DNA of 64,000 nt from JBFWRK01 sp050248955. Lineage in GTDB: Bacteria; Actinomycetota; Acidimicrobiia; Acidimicrobiales; Ilumatobacteraceae. Both the position numbers and the translations under genes were made by a program. The notes under the pieces are model-generated. The model was given only the letters and a program-made list of their open reading frames with translations, did no database searches and was not told where the DNA came from. Positions 44,495 to 52,983 of this stretch are shown one piece after another (the stretch's first letter is position 1; each line of letters begins with the position of its first letter). Location of the stretch: contig JBFWRK010000006.1 in the NCBI GenBank assembly GCA_050248955.1, forward strand, positions 124,001 through 188,000, in the 5' to 3' direction.

Positions 44495-45763
44495 TCAGGC
44501 GGCGCGTGGTTGGGTGATCGGGGTGCCGTCTGGTCGGAGGATGAGCCAGTGGTGGGTGGGGTCGCGGTGGGTGGTGTAGCCGCGGGTTTTCCAGCGGTTG
44601 TGGCGTCCGCAGGCGGGCGCGCCGTTGGTCGGGTTGGTCGGCCCGTTGTGTGCCCAGGGGAGGATGTGGTCGATCTGGCTGCGGTGGGCGGGGAGCCCGC
44701 AGCCCTGCCAGCAGCAGTGCTGGTTGCTGAGCAGGACGGCATCGCGGGCGGCGCCGGTGAACAGTCGTCGTTTGCGGCCGAGGTCGATGACGACGCCTGC
44801 GGTGTCGACGACGACGCGGCGGACGTGGCCGATGAGCGCGGCGACGACGGCGTCGGCGGGGTCGATCGGGATGCCGGTGGCCGTCTCGCAGCGTCGCCGG
44901 TCGACGTCGGCCGGGTCGAGCAGCGGTGGTGGACCGCCGGCAAGGCGGGCGGCGAGGTGCTCCTCGAAGCTGGTCTCGTCGATGAGGATGTTGACGACCG
45001 GTTCCGGTGGTTGGGCGCCGGGTGCGGTCGAGCCGGCGGCGTGGAAGATCGCGAACAGCGCGTCGAAACGGCGTTGCCGATCGCTGCGGGCCAACAGCTC
45101 CTTGGTCACCGCGTCGCCGAACTGTGCTCTGGCGTTGTCCCAGTCGGCGTGGAACTCGGCGTCGATGAAGCGGTCGAAGATCTCGCCCAGTGCGGCGCCC
45201 TGCGCGGTGCCGCACTGGGCGCCGAGGTGGAACTCGGTGCCGACCTGGACGATGAACGCGTCGCGGTCATCGTGGGCGCGTTCGTGGGCGCGGTGCGCGC
45301 CGTCAGCATCGGCGAGCGCTTCCCAGCGTCGGAGCACGATCGTGAAGTCGTGCCAGGCGAGGTGCGTCGCGTGGCCGACGAGCAGCGCCTCGGAATCGGG
45401 GAGCTGGCGGGCGCAGCGCGGGTTGGCATGCACCTTGGTGATCGCCCGGAGCTGATCGAGACCGAGCTCGCCGGCCCGTAACCGATCGCGGACGAGCTCG
45501 AGGTCGCGCATCGCGTGCATCGACTGCACCCGTCGCGTCGCTTCCGAACGGGAGCCGTTGGTCAAGGTCTGCACCCAGTTCCGCACCGACGCGTGTCCGT
45601 CGTCGGCGTAGACCCGGCGACGGTCGGCGTGATCGATCACGTCGAGGATCACCGACTCGGCGATCCGCCGCACCCGCTCCCACTCGACCAGCGCCCGTTC
45701 GAGACCGCCCGCTGACAACGACGCCAGCTCCTCCCACGACGGCGGATCAACGAGCACGGACAT
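44495..45763 (-). CDS. DUF222/HNH endonuclease domain protein (13E12 family)
   Basis: This ~422-aa protein has an N-terminal DUF222 region (WEELASLSAGGLERALVEWERVRRIAES..., LGLDQLRAITKVHA) and a C-terminal HNH nuclease (QHCCWQGCGLPAHRSQIDHILPWAHNGPTNPTNGAPACGRHNRWK). The HNH has paired zinc cysteines and the catalytic His in 'IDH'. Actinobacterial genomes carry many copies of this family, linked to 13E12-type repeats and suspected mobility; its biological role is not established. The start is ATG 45763, with in-frame upstream alternatives to 45793. It is convergent with the TetR gene (29 nt gap). Confidence 0.88.
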   Translation of the reverse strand: MSVLVDPPSWEELASLSAGGLERALVEWERVRRIAESVILDVIDHADRRRVYADDGHASVRNWVQTLTNGSRSEATRRVQSMHAMRDLELVRDRLRAGELGLDQLRAITKVHANPRCARQLPDSEALLVGHATHLAWHDFTIVLRRWEALADADGAHRAHERAHDDRDAFIVQVGTEFHLGAQCGTAQGAALGEIFDRFIDAEFHADWDNARAQFGDAVTKELLARSDRQRRFDALFAIFHAAGSTAPGAQPPEPVVNILIDETSFEEHLAARLAGGPPPLLDPADVDRRRCETATGIPIDPADAVVAALIGHVRRVVVDTAGVVIDLGRKRRLFTGAARDAVLLSNQHCCWQGCGLPAHRSQIDHILPWAHNGPTNPTNGAPACGRHNRWKTRGYTTHRDPTHHWLILRPDGTPITQPRAA

Positions 45764-45892
45764 GCACACCATCATCACCAAGGGGTGCATCACAGTTCCG
45801 GAGTCGGTCCATTGTCGGCGAGGGAGCTGCGCGAGCCCTCACGGCTCCGGGCTCGGTCCACCGCCGACGCGGCAGCTGCGAGAATCGTCGCC

Positions 45893-46750
45893 GTGCTCTG
45901 GGACGAGGTCGGTGATGGCTGCTTCCGGCGCCGGTACCAATCCTTCGATCTGAACATCGGTGTCGTGCGCGGCAGCGATGCCTTGCTCGTCGTCGACACG
46001 CGCGCCGACCTCCGCCAGGCCGACGAGCTGCTCGACGATCTGCGCACGTTCGGTCGTCCCGTCCGGTGGGTCGTCAACAGCCACTGGCACTTCGACCACA
46101 CGTTCGGCAACCAACGCTTCGTCGAACGTGCCCGCGGCGAGCTGCCAGCCGACGGTGCGGCGGCGGTAGGAGCGGACCTCGAGCTGTGGGGCCACATCGA
46201 CCTCCCGCGGATGCTCCTCGAGGACGAGGCAGGGCTCCGCGCGCGGCTGCGTAGCGTCTACGGCGACGAGGCCGGCGACGAGTACGACCGCGTGACGCTC
46301 GTGCCACCCGATCACCTCGTCGACGAGCGCCACGTGCTCGACCTCGGCGATCGCGGCGTCGAGCTCGCCCACGTCGGCCTCGGTCACACCAGCAACGATC
46401 TCGTCGCCATCGTCCCGCAGGCGGGCGTCGTCTTCGCCGGCGATCTGCTCGAGGAGTCCGCTCCGCCCGCATACGGAGAGGACAGCTATCCGCTCTCGTG
46501 GCCAACCACTGCCGACGCGTTGATCGCGACCGGTGCATCGACGTTCGTCCCCGGACACGGCGATCTCATGCCGGCTGCTGCAGCATGCGAGCAGGCCCGT
46601 GCGATCGCTGGCGTCGCGTCGCTGATCCGTGAGCTGCATGCCGCCGGCATCACCGTTGGCGACGCGCTCGAGGAAGCCCGTGACCGTTGGCCCTTCCCAC
46701 CCGAGGCCTTGGCGGGTGCTGTCCGCAGGGGCTACGAGATGCTCGATTGA
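45893..46750 (+). CDS. Metallo-beta-lactamase-fold hydrolase
   Basis: This 285-aa MBL-fold protein has NSHWHFDHTFGNQRFV (HxHxDH-type zinc site, here H-W-H-F-D-H), ELAHVGLGHTSNDLVAIVP, VVFAGDLLEESAPP (metal Asp) and FVPGHGDLMPAA (last His). The N-terminus resembles family members that begin with a 'RYQSFDLNIGVVRGSDALLVVDTRAD' strand pair. I chose GTG 45893; an upstream ATG at 45785 would add 36 residues that overlap the promoter region of the divergent HNH gene and look non-conserved. The substrate is unknown (lactonase, glyoxalase II-like or other). Confidence 0.82.
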   Translation: MLWDEVGDGCFRRRYQSFDLNIGVVRGSDALLVVDTRADLRQADELLDDLRTFGRPVRWVVNSHWHFDHTFGNQRFVERARGELPADGAAAVGADLELWGHIDLPRMLLEDEAGLRARLRSVYGDEAGDEYDRVTLVPPDHLVDERHVLDLGDRGVELAHVGLGHTSNDLVAIVPQAGVVFAGDLLEESAPPAYGEDSYPLSWPTTADALIATGASTFVPGHGDLMPAAAACEQARAIAGVASLIRELHAAGITVGDALEEARDRWPFPPEALAGAVRRGYEMLD

Positions 46751-46833
46751 TCGGGCACGGTCGGAGGCGCTGCTCACCGGGCGTCGTGCCGCGCGTCGCA
46801 TCAACCCGTCGACATCGCGCTCGACCGACCTTG

Positions 46834-47315
46834 CTACAACTTGTATCCGATCGCTCGCAGCAGCGCCTTGCGGTCGGTGACGTCGGCGTCGGTCTCGACA
46901 CCTGCCGGGGGGCTCCCATCGATGACGCCGGCGATCCGCGCCCGAGGTCGCTCTCGGCGACGAGGATCTGCACGCGGTTGGCGGTCGCGCAGAAGATCGT
47001 GCACACCTCCGGCACCTGCTTGATCGCGTTGAGGACGTTCACCGGGTAGCCCTGCTCGAGCAGCACGACGAACGAGTGACCGGCGCCGATCGCGAGGGCG
47101 TTCCGGGTGGCGAGATCGACGAGGAGGTCGTCGTTGCCGGAGCGCCGGACGAGGCACGGGCCCGACGCCTCGCAGAACGCCACGCCGAAGCGCAGGTGCG
47201 GGCTGACCCCGGCGAGCGCTTCGTGCAGGTCCTCGACGGTCTTGATGAAGTGGGCCTGGCCGATGATCACGTTCATGTCGTCGGGCTTGTCGATCGGTAC
47301 GACGAACAGCTCCAA
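46834..47315 (-). pseudogene. Adenosine-specific kinase (PF04008-type), frameshifted
   Basis: The N-terminal part reads ELFVVPIDKPDDMNVIIGQAHFIKTVEDLHEAL...LLVDLATRNALAIGAGHSFVVLL...VPEVCTIFCATANRVQILVAESDLGRG. Here the family should continue 'IAGVIDG', but the frame breaks. The remainder (IAGVIDGSPPAGVETDADVTDRKALLRAIGYKL) is in another frame. A single missing base in the CC run at 46936-46937 restores a 160-residue protein, the normal length. The start is TTG 47315, giving LEL like the family's MEL, with GGGGAGG 5 nt upstream. The cause is either a sequencing/assembly indel or a real inactivating mutation. The family was named from an archaeal structure; its role is poorly known. Confidence 0.82.
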
Positions 47316-47474
47316 CGGTGCCTCCCCTCGGGTGCGTGCGTCCGTGGTCGGACCCGGGAGCAAGTCTGCCCCCATAGCGCCTCGATGCATGACGTTGGAC
47401 CCTGTCGCAGAGGCACCGCGACGCGCGCCAACTGCACCGTGAGGACCCGCACGCGCCGGCCCGGAGGAGGCGAC

Positions 47475-48275
47475 ATGCGCACCAAGAGCGCCCTGGTGAC
47501 TCTGCTCGCGGTACTCGTGCTGGCGAGCTGCGGAGACGACACCACGACGGACGATGGCGCGGCACCCACGACCACCGTCGCCGCCGCGCCGGCGACCTCA
47601 GCGCCGCCGGCGACGTCCCAGGCGGTCGCGACGACTGCTGCAGCCGGGACGACGACGTCGGTCGTGACGGTACCGCCGGCCAGCAGCGACGGACAGGTCG
47701 TGCTGGAGCAGCCCGCCATCTGGCCCGCGGCCGACGTCGTGTTCGAGTCCCCAGAGGCAGTTGCCGAGGACTTCGTCTCGAAGGTGCTCGGCGTGCCGCC
47801 CGAGCTCGGCCCGTTCCAGCAGGGCGATTCTCGGAGCGGCGAGATGGAGGTGTTCTCCCTCGGTGAGAAGGACGCCGGCCCGCCGGTCTTCCGCGGGCTG
47901 CTGCTGCTCCGCCAGCTCGGCCCTGACAACGGCTGGTTCATCCTCGCCGTCGCCAACGAGAACGCCTCGATCACGTCGCCCGAGTCGATGGCCCAGGTCG
48001 CTGCCGGCCCCTTGACGGTCGAGGGCGTGGGTCGAGGATTCGAGGCGAACGTCGTTGTGTCCGCCTTCGTCGCCGGGGATGCCGGTGCCGAGCTCGACCT
48101 GGCGATCACCCAAGGTGGCGCGTTCGAAACCCCCGAGCCGTTCACGGTGAGCCTCGATCTGTCCGGCGCGTCGCCCGGCGACATCGTCACGCTGCTCGTC
48201 CGCGGCGGCGTCGGCCTGGAGACCGACCCCGGCGAGTTCGGTGCGATCCCCGTCGTGATCTCCGGTGGGAGCTGA
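47475..48275 (+). CDS. Lipoprotein with Gmad2-like immunoglobulin-type domain
   Basis: This 266-aa protein has a signal peptide with lipobox LVLASC, a long Ala/Thr-rich linker (residues ~25-75), a middle region (EDFVSKVLGVPPELGPFQQGDSRSGEMEVF), and a C-terminal beta domain. That domain reads PLTVEGVGRGFEANVVVSAF...DLSGASPGDIVTLLVRGGVGL, resembling the Gmad2 Ig-like domain found in spore-germination and actinobacterial lipoproteins. It is probably anchored on the outer face of the membrane. The ATG has GGAGGAGG 4 nt upstream. Function unknown. Confidence 0.78.
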   Translation: MRTKSALVTLLAVLVLASCGDDTTTDDGAAPTTTVAAAPATSAPPATSQAVATTAAAGTTTSVVTVPPASSDGQVVLEQPAIWPAADVVFESPEAVAEDFVSKVLGVPPELGPFQQGDSRSGEMEVFSLGEKDAGPPVFRGLLLLRQLGPDNGWFILAVANENASITSPESMAQVAAGPLTVEGVGRGFEANVVVSAFVAGDAGAELDLAITQGGAFETPEPFTVSLDLSGASPGDIVTLLVRGGVGLETDPGEFGAIPVVISGGS

Positions 48276-48312
48276 CAGCGCTGCAGCTCCTTCCGCTTCG
48301 CAGCCCCAATGA

Positions 48313-48325
48313 GCTACCATGTAGC
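48313..48325. promoter_or_regulatory. Palindrome over the antitoxin promoter
   Basis: GCTAC-CAT-GTAGC is a perfect 5-bp-arm dyad overlapping a -10-like TACCAT (48315-48320) that ends 7 nt before the antitoxin ATG (48328). Phd/YefM antitoxins commonly repress their own operon by binding such a site, and the short distance suggests a leaderless mRNA. Confidence 0.5.
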
Positions 48326-48327
48326 AC

Positions 48328-48603
48328 ATGAGTCAGGTTGGCGTGCGCGCCCTCAAGCAGAATGCGTCGGAAGTAGTCGCGCAGGCGGCGGCAGGCGAGG
48401 TGGTGATCATCACCGATCGTGGCCGTCCCGTTGCGCAGCTGGTGCCGATCCCTGCCGGTCGGCTGGGGGAACTGGTAGCTGCGGGGCGGGCGCGGCCGGC
48501 AAAGGCATCCCTTCGGGACATCGGCGATCCTGCCCGACGTGTCCGCGGACGTGAGCTGCTCTCAGTGGTTCTCCAATCCATGCGCGACGACGAACGTCCG
48601 TAG
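48328..48603 (+). CDS. Phd/YefM-type antitoxin
   Basis: This 91-aa protein has SQVGVRALKQNASEVVAQAAAGEVVIITDRGRPVAQLVPI, the N-terminal DNA-binding fold of Phd/YefM antitoxins (type II toxin-antitoxin), and a charged C-terminus (RVRGRELLSVVLQSMRDDERP) that would wrap the toxin. The PIN-domain toxin gene starts 2 nt after its stop. A palindrome overlaps the promoter, consistent with autoregulation. Confidence 0.92.
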   Translation: MSQVGVRALKQNASEVVAQAAAGEVVIITDRGRPVAQLVPIPAGRLGELVAAGRARPAKASLRDIGDPARRVRGRELLSVVLQSMRDDERP

Positions 48604-48605
48604 CG

Positions 48606-48998
48606 GTGGCGTTCTATCTAGACACGTCCGCGGCCGTGAAGCTCGTGGTCGCAGAGCCCGGATCGGCGGCGCTGAGATCGTGGCTGGATGGGCGCGAGGA
48701 GGAGATTGTGTCGAGTGATCTGCTTCGCACGGAGCTGCTGCGCGCGACGCGCCGCGGTGCGCCCGAGCAGATGCACCGGGCGCGAGCGGTCCTCGACAGC
48801 GTGGTCCTGTTGTCATTGCCGTCGGCGACGTTCGAGCGGGCCGCCGATCTCGATCCCGAAACGCTGCGGAGCCTCGACGCGCTCCATCTCGCGGCCGCAC
48901 TCGAGCTCGGCGATGAGCTCGATGGCATCATCACCTACGACGATCGATTGGCGCAGGCCGCTCAGGCGCGAGGGATCGACGTCATCGCACCGCGCTGA
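48606..48998 (+). CDS. vapC: PIN-domain toxin (VapC type)
   Basis: This 130-aa PIN-domain RNase toxin has acidic residues in YLDTSAAVKLVVAE (first Asp), SSDLLRTELLRA (Glu), and ETLRSLDALHLAAALELGDELDGIITYDDRLAQAA (the SLDALHL Asp and the late YDDR). VapC toxins cleave tRNA or rRNA when not bound by antitoxin. The start is GTG 48606, 2 nt after the Phd-type antitoxin. A second PIN module follows 51 nt downstream. Confidence 0.92.
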   Translation: MAFYLDTSAAVKLVVAEPGSAALRSWLDGREEEIVSSDLLRTELLRATRRGAPEQMHRARAVLDSVVLLSLPSATFERAADLDPETLRSLDALHLAAALELGDELDGIITYDDRLAQAAQARGIDVIAPR

Positions 48999-49037
48999 AT
49001 CTGGGGCGACGCCCGCCCATGTCGGTGAGGCGTGTGG

Positions 49038-49043
49038 TATCGT
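49038..49043 (+). promoter_or_regulatory. -10-like TATCGT, 6 nt before AbrB-type antitoxin start
   Basis: TATCGT is preceded by TG(G), an extended -10-like context, and ends 6 nt before the ATG at 49050, so the mRNA is probably leaderless. This gives the second toxin module its own promoter. Confidence 0.45.
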
Positions 49044-49049
49044 CCCTTC

Positions 49050-49295
49050 ATGAGTGGGACACATACGGTGGTGGTGGGAGATCGAGGTCGCATCGTCGTC
49101 CCTGCCGAGGTTCGTGCCCGCGCCGGCCTGTCGGAAGGCACATCACTCGTTCTGCTTGATACGCCAGGTGGGCTCGTTTTGCTGACGCGTCCCCAGCTCC
49201 GTGCCAGAGTCCGCGAGGAGCTCGAGGGTCTCGATCTCGTCGGACAGCTGCTGGCGGATCGTCGGCGGGCCGCCGCGCAGGAGGACGAAGGGTGA
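49050..49295 (+). CDS. AbrB/MazE-fold antitoxin
   Basis: This 81-aa protein starts with a swapped-hairpin AbrB fold (TVVVGDRGRIVVPAEVRARAGLSEGTSLVLLDTPGGLVLLT) and has a helical C-terminus (RARVREELEGLDLVGQLLADRRRAAAQ) for toxin binding. The stop overlaps the GTG of the next PIN gene (GTGA), the usual coupling for a type II module. It is unrelated in fold to the Phd-type antitoxin 450 bp upstream. Confidence 0.9.
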   Translation: MSGTHTVVVGDRGRIVVPAEVRARAGLSEGTSLVLLDTPGGLVLLTRPQLRARVREELEGLDLVGQLLADRRRAAAQEDEG

Positions 49296-49660
49296 GCTTC
49301 GTGCTCGACGCCTCGGCGATCTTGGCGTTCGTGCAGGCAGAAGACGGTGCCGATGTGGTCGACGAGGCGTTGGGAGTCGGAGCGGCGTGCGGAGCGGCGA
49401 ATTGGTCCGAGGTCGCGCAGAAGGTGCTCGCCGCCGAGCGCGATTGGGATCTGGTACGGGCACTGCTCGTGAGCTACGAGGTTCGAGTCGAACCCGTTCT
49501 CGCTGAGGATGCCGAGTGGGCAGCACGTCGGTGGAAGAACGGCGAGGGCCTCTCGCTCGCCGATCGCCTGTGCCTCGCACTCGCGGAGCGATTCGACGCA
49601 GACGTGCTCACTGCCGACGCACTCTGGGGATCCGCCGGCCGAGTTCGCCAGATTCGCTGA
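49292..49660 (+). CDS. PIN-domain toxin (second module)
   Basis: This 122-aa PIN protein has FVLDASAILAFVQAEDGADVVDEAL (first Asp), AANWSEVAQKVL (Glu), and GLSLADRLCLALAERFDADVLTADALWG (LADRLCLA Asp, TAD Asp), the four-acid RNase site. It overlaps its AbrB-type antitoxin by 4 nt. Its acidic and motif pattern differs from the upstream VapC, so the two are not recent duplicates. Confidence 0.9.
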   Translation: MSFVLDASAILAFVQAEDGADVVDEALGVGAACGAANWSEVAQKVLAAERDWDLVRALLVSYEVRVEPVLAEDAEWAARRWKNGEGLSLADRLCLALAERFDADVLTADALWGSAGRVRQIR

Positions 49661-49681
49661 GTCCGAGCGATCCGCGGAGCT

Positions 49682-50455
49682 CTAGACGGCCCAGCAGTTC
49701 AGTTTGATCGTCTCGCCCCGGAGCGCGTCGAGGATGCCGTCCGCTGTCGTGCCGTCAGTGGCGAGCGCGACGTGACCGACGATGCGCAGCGGACATTGCT
49801 TCTGGATCGTGACGTTGGCGATGTTGCCGTCGGACGCTGTGAGGTAGCCGTTGGTGTGCGGCACGACGAGTGCGTCGTTGATGGTCGTCAGGTTCGTGTA
49901 GCGCACCGTGCCGATCGAGTCGTCGCCGGCGTTGAGGGAGCCCAGGTAGCTCGAGCCGAGCGTCATCTGCTGGCACCCGGTGATCGTGAGGCAGTTGCCG
50001 AGGAGGAAGAAGTTGGCGAGCGAGGCCACCACTGTCCCGTAGTTGGGCGTGCCCATGGTGATGAGCGAGTCGACCTCGGTGGCACCGCCGAGCGTCTTGA
50101 CGTAGTCGCGCGAGACCAGTCCGCCCATGGAGTGCCCGACGAGGTCGACCTTGCTCGCGCTGGTGCGCGCCCGTAGGGCATCGGCGAACGTGTTGAGCCT
50201 CGCCGCGTTGGCGTGGATGTCTCCCAGGCCGTAGTCGGGCATGCTCCAGATCTCTACGGTGTAGCCGGCGCTGCGGAGACGAGCTTGCAGCGGCAGGTAG
50301 ACGGCGTCGGTGATCGGTCCCGTGGCCATGCCACCGACGATGATCACCGGGTCCTTCGCGGGTGCTGCGGCCGTAGGGCCAGCCGGGCTCGCGATCAGGC
50401 CAGCGGCGACGACGAACGCAGCCAGGGACGTACGGATGAAGCCGTTGTGTGACAT
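49682..50455 (-). CDS. Secreted lipase/esterase (alpha/beta hydrolase)
   Basis: This 257-aa protein has a cleavable signal peptide (TSLAAFVVAAGLIASPAGPTAAA). The mature enzyme begins DPVIIVGGMATGPITDAVYLPLQARLRSAGY and has the nucleophile elbow VDLVGHSMGGLVSRDYV (Ser), then LITMGTPNYGT and a late His in RIVGHVALATDG. It matches the class 2 lipase/EstA group of exported esterases. The ATG at 50455 has GGGGGGA 5-6 nt upstream. It is convergent with the PIN toxin module (21 nt gap). Paired Cys residues near the middle (NCLTITGCQQ) likely form a disulfide. Confidence 0.87.
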   Translation of the reverse strand: MSHNGFIRTSLAAFVVAAGLIASPAGPTAAAPAKDPVIIVGGMATGPITDAVYLPLQARLRSAGYTVEIWSMPDYGLGDIHANAARLNTFADALRARTSASKVDLVGHSMGGLVSRDYVKTLGGATEVDSLITMGTPNYGTVVASLANFFLLGNCLTITGCQQMTLGSSYLGSLNAGDDSIGTVRYTNLTTINDALVVPHTNGYLTASDGNIANVTIQKQCPLRIVGHVALATDGTTADGILDALRGETIKLNCWAV

Positions 50456-50643
50456 GTGGTCCCCCCAGGTGATGTGCGACCGCATTCTGCTCGACCAGCG
50501 GCGCGCGCACCGTCGCCCTGTTCGCGTTGGCGCGTGAGCTTCAAGGGAGAGCCCATCGGATCTGCAACTCGCTCTGTCGCGCGTCGCGCTGCATGGGTCG
50601 GGTGAACCGCCCGCGGCACGAAGCCGATGTGCCAGCGGTGCGA

Positions 50644-52222
50644 CTATTGGCGTTCGCGATCCCAGGTGGTTGACGTCAGGCCGCGGCTGCTGAGGCGGTA
50701 CTTCTCGACCTTCTCGGTCGGGGTCTTCGGCAGGGCGTCGACGATGTCGATGTACCTGGGCACCATGTGGCGGGCCATCTTGCTCTCGCAGAAGGAAGCG
50801 AGTTCGCCGGGGTCGACGTGGCGGCCGGGGCGGGGGACGACGGCAACCATGACGTCGTCTTCGCTCAGCTCGCTGGGCACGCCGAAGGCGGCCACCTCGA
50901 GGACGTCGGGGTGCAGGCTGATCGCTTCTTCGACCTCGAAGGCGGAGATGTTCTCGCCGCGGCGGCGGATCGAGTCGGTGCGCCGTCCGACGAAGTAGAG
51001 GAAGCCGTCGTCGTCGGCGCTGGCGAGGTCGCCCGTGTGGAACCACAGGTTGCGGGTCGCTTGCAGCGTCTCCTCCGGCATCCGGTAGTAGCCGTGCATG
51101 ATCAGCGACGGCTCGTTCGGTCGCACGACGATCTCGCCGACCGCGCCCACGTCGACCTGCCGATCGTTCTCGTCGACCAGGCGGACGTCGTACGCGGGGA
51201 TCGGACGCCCGCAGGAGCCCACCCGTCGCGGTTCGTCCAGTGGTGTGTAGATCGGGACGCCGACATCGGTGGAGCCGTACAGCTCGACGAGCCGGACGCC
51301 GAAGCGATCCTCGAACGTCGGGGCGAACTCGGGCAGCGGGACGCCCCAGCCGAGCCGGGCGGGGTTGTCGCCGTCGCGCGGGTCGGGTGGCTGCTTGTGC
51401 AGGATCGCCAGGGTGGCGCCCATGAAGTCGAACACGGTCGCACCGAACGAGCGGATCTCGTCCCAGAAGCGCGAGGCCGAGAACCGCTCGCCGATCGCGG
51501 CGGTCGTGCCGAGCACGAGCGCCGGCATCACCGTCAGCACGGTCGCGTCGAGGTGGAACAGCGGGAACGGGCAGTAGAGGACGTCATCGGCGCGGAGGCC
51601 GAGGTGCTCGACCGCCAGCTCGGCCTGGCGAACGGCATAGCGGTGCGACAGGACGCAGCCCTTCGAGCGGCCGGTGGTGCCCGATGTGAAGAGCAGCATC
51701 GCCGGGTCGCTCTCGACGTGCGCCGACGCGGGCAGTCGTCCGGAGCCGCCCCCAGCTGACACGGCCGCGAACGAGAGCACCTCCCACTGCCGGGAACAAC
51801 GCCCTCACCGGTGACGGATCGCCGCGCACCACGACGACGCGAACGTGCGTCAGCGAGTCGGCAACCGCCGCGACGCCGTCGCACATCGACTCGTCGACGA
51901 TCAGCACTTCGGCCTCGGTGAGCTCCAGCAGGTGCGCGAGCGCCGGCCCGCGGAACGCCGTGTTGACGGGTGCCTCGACGGCGCCGAGCCTGGCGAGCGC
52001 GAACCAGGAGAGCACGAACTCGGGGCAGTTCGGCAGGATCACGGCGACGAGCGACCGGGGCCGCACGCCGAGCGTGGCGAGGCCGAGTGCGAGGCGGTCG
52101 ACGTCAGCGGCAACTGTGGCGAAGGTCAGGTCGACCCCGGCGAACCGGAGGAACGGGACGTCGGCATGTGTGCGCGCCCGCTCCGCGAGCAGCGCGTCGA
52201 TCGTGTGTGTCGCGCACGTCAC
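50644..52222 (-). pseudogene. CaiC-like carnitine/crotonobetaine-CoA ligase, frameshifted
   Basis: The two halves of one AMP-forming acyl-CoA synthetase lie in different frames. The N-terminal half runs from GTG 52222 (IDALLAERARTHADVPFLRF..., ILPNCPEFVLSWFALARLGAVEAPVN) to about VRALFPAV. The C-terminal half, from about 51785, has LLFTSGTTGRSKG, PFPLFHLDATV, ELYGSTDVG, HTGDLASADDDGFLYFVGRRTDSIRRRGENIS and PTEKVEKYRL. The span of 1579 nt is one base too long; removing one base of the CCC run at 51783-51785 gives a continuous 525-aa protein (PAVEVLSFAAVSA). This is a sequencing error or a true lesion. The GTG overlaps the crotonase stop by 4 nt. The C-terminal half resembles CaiC. Confidence 0.82.
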
Positions 52223-52983
52223 TTCGCCGGAGGTCGCTTCCGTTCCGCGAACGCGCGCAGCCTCGCCTGCGCGGACTCGTCGAGGAAGCCGCGCACGACC
52301 TCGTCCGTCTCGGCCTGCAACGTGGCGTCCCACGGGCGGGGATCGGCGTTCAGCAGCGCCTTGGTCGAGGCCACCGCACCCGGCGCGTACGCGGCGGCGC
52401 GATGGGCCATCGCGAGCGCCTGTTGCTCGAGTTCGGCGACGGGGACGACTCGAGTCACGAGCCCGATCCGCAGCGCTGTCTCGGCGTCGAGCACGGCGCC
52501 GAACAGCAGCAGTTCGCGCGCCCATCCCTCGCCCACGACGCGGCGCAGCAGCACCGACGAACCGTTCGACAGCGTGAGGCTCCACTCCACCTCGGGACAC
52601 GCGAAGCGGGCGTTGGCCGCCGCGATGCGGACGTCGCAGTTGACGGCGATCTCGAGCCCGCCGCCGTACGCCGGCCCGGCGACCGCCGCGACGACGGGCT
52701 TCGGCGCGAATCGCAGCGCAGTCGCGAGGTCCTGGAACTGGCCGATCTGCCGGTGGAACGACTGCTCGTCGAGGGTCGTCGCTGTCACGAGATCCTCGCC
52801 GGTCGTGAACGCGGTCGGCCCACCGGTCAGCACGATCGCCCGAACCGCGTCGTCGGCGGACGCGGCGACAACCGCCTCCAGCAACGCCGTCAGCATCGGC
52901 GGGTCGAGCGCGTTGTGCACGTCCCGGCGGTTGAGCCGGATCACCGCGACCGGTCCGTCGCGCTCGACCTCGATCGTGCTCAT
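52219..52983 (-). CDS. Enoyl-CoA hydratase/isomerase family protein (carnitine cluster B)
   Basis: This 254-aa crotonase has VAVIRLNRRDVHNALDPPML, LTGGPTAFTTGEDLVTATTL (first oxyanion block with Gly-Glu-Asp), VVAAVAGPAYGGGLEIAVNCDVRIAAA, ACPEVEWSLTLSNGSSVLLRRVVG (catalytic acid region) and a C-terminal RLRAFAERKRPPAK. It is not as close to CaiD as the gene at 38664. It overlaps the upstream dehydrogenase-thioesterase (ATGA) and the downstream ligase (GTGA), so all three are coupled. It may hydrate a quaternary-amine enoyl-CoA; the exact reaction is open. Confidence 0.86.
   Translation of the reverse strand: MSTIEVERDGPVAVIRLNRRDVHNALDPPMLTALLEAVVAASADDAVRAIVLTGGPTAFTTGEDLVTATTLDEQSFHRQIGQFQDLATALRFAPKPVVAAVAGPAYGGGLEIAVNCDVRIAAANARFACPEVEWSLTLSNGSSVLLRRVVGEGWARELLLFGAVLDAETALRIGLVTRVVPVAELEQQALAMAHRAAAYAPGAVASTKALLNADPRPWDATLQAETDEVVRGFLDESAQARLRAFAERKRPPAK

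Noticed and set aside
46925..46945. Programmed frameshift as the explanation of the adenosine-specific kinase break
   Set aside because: There is no slippery heptamer, upstream Shine-Dalgarno-like stimulator or stable downstream hairpin at the break; a simple homopolymer indel explains it.
51780..51820. Split acyl-CoA ligase read as two separate proteins
   Set aside because: The downstream frame begins in the middle of the adenylation domain, has no ribosome site, and the span is exactly one base too long for a single gene.
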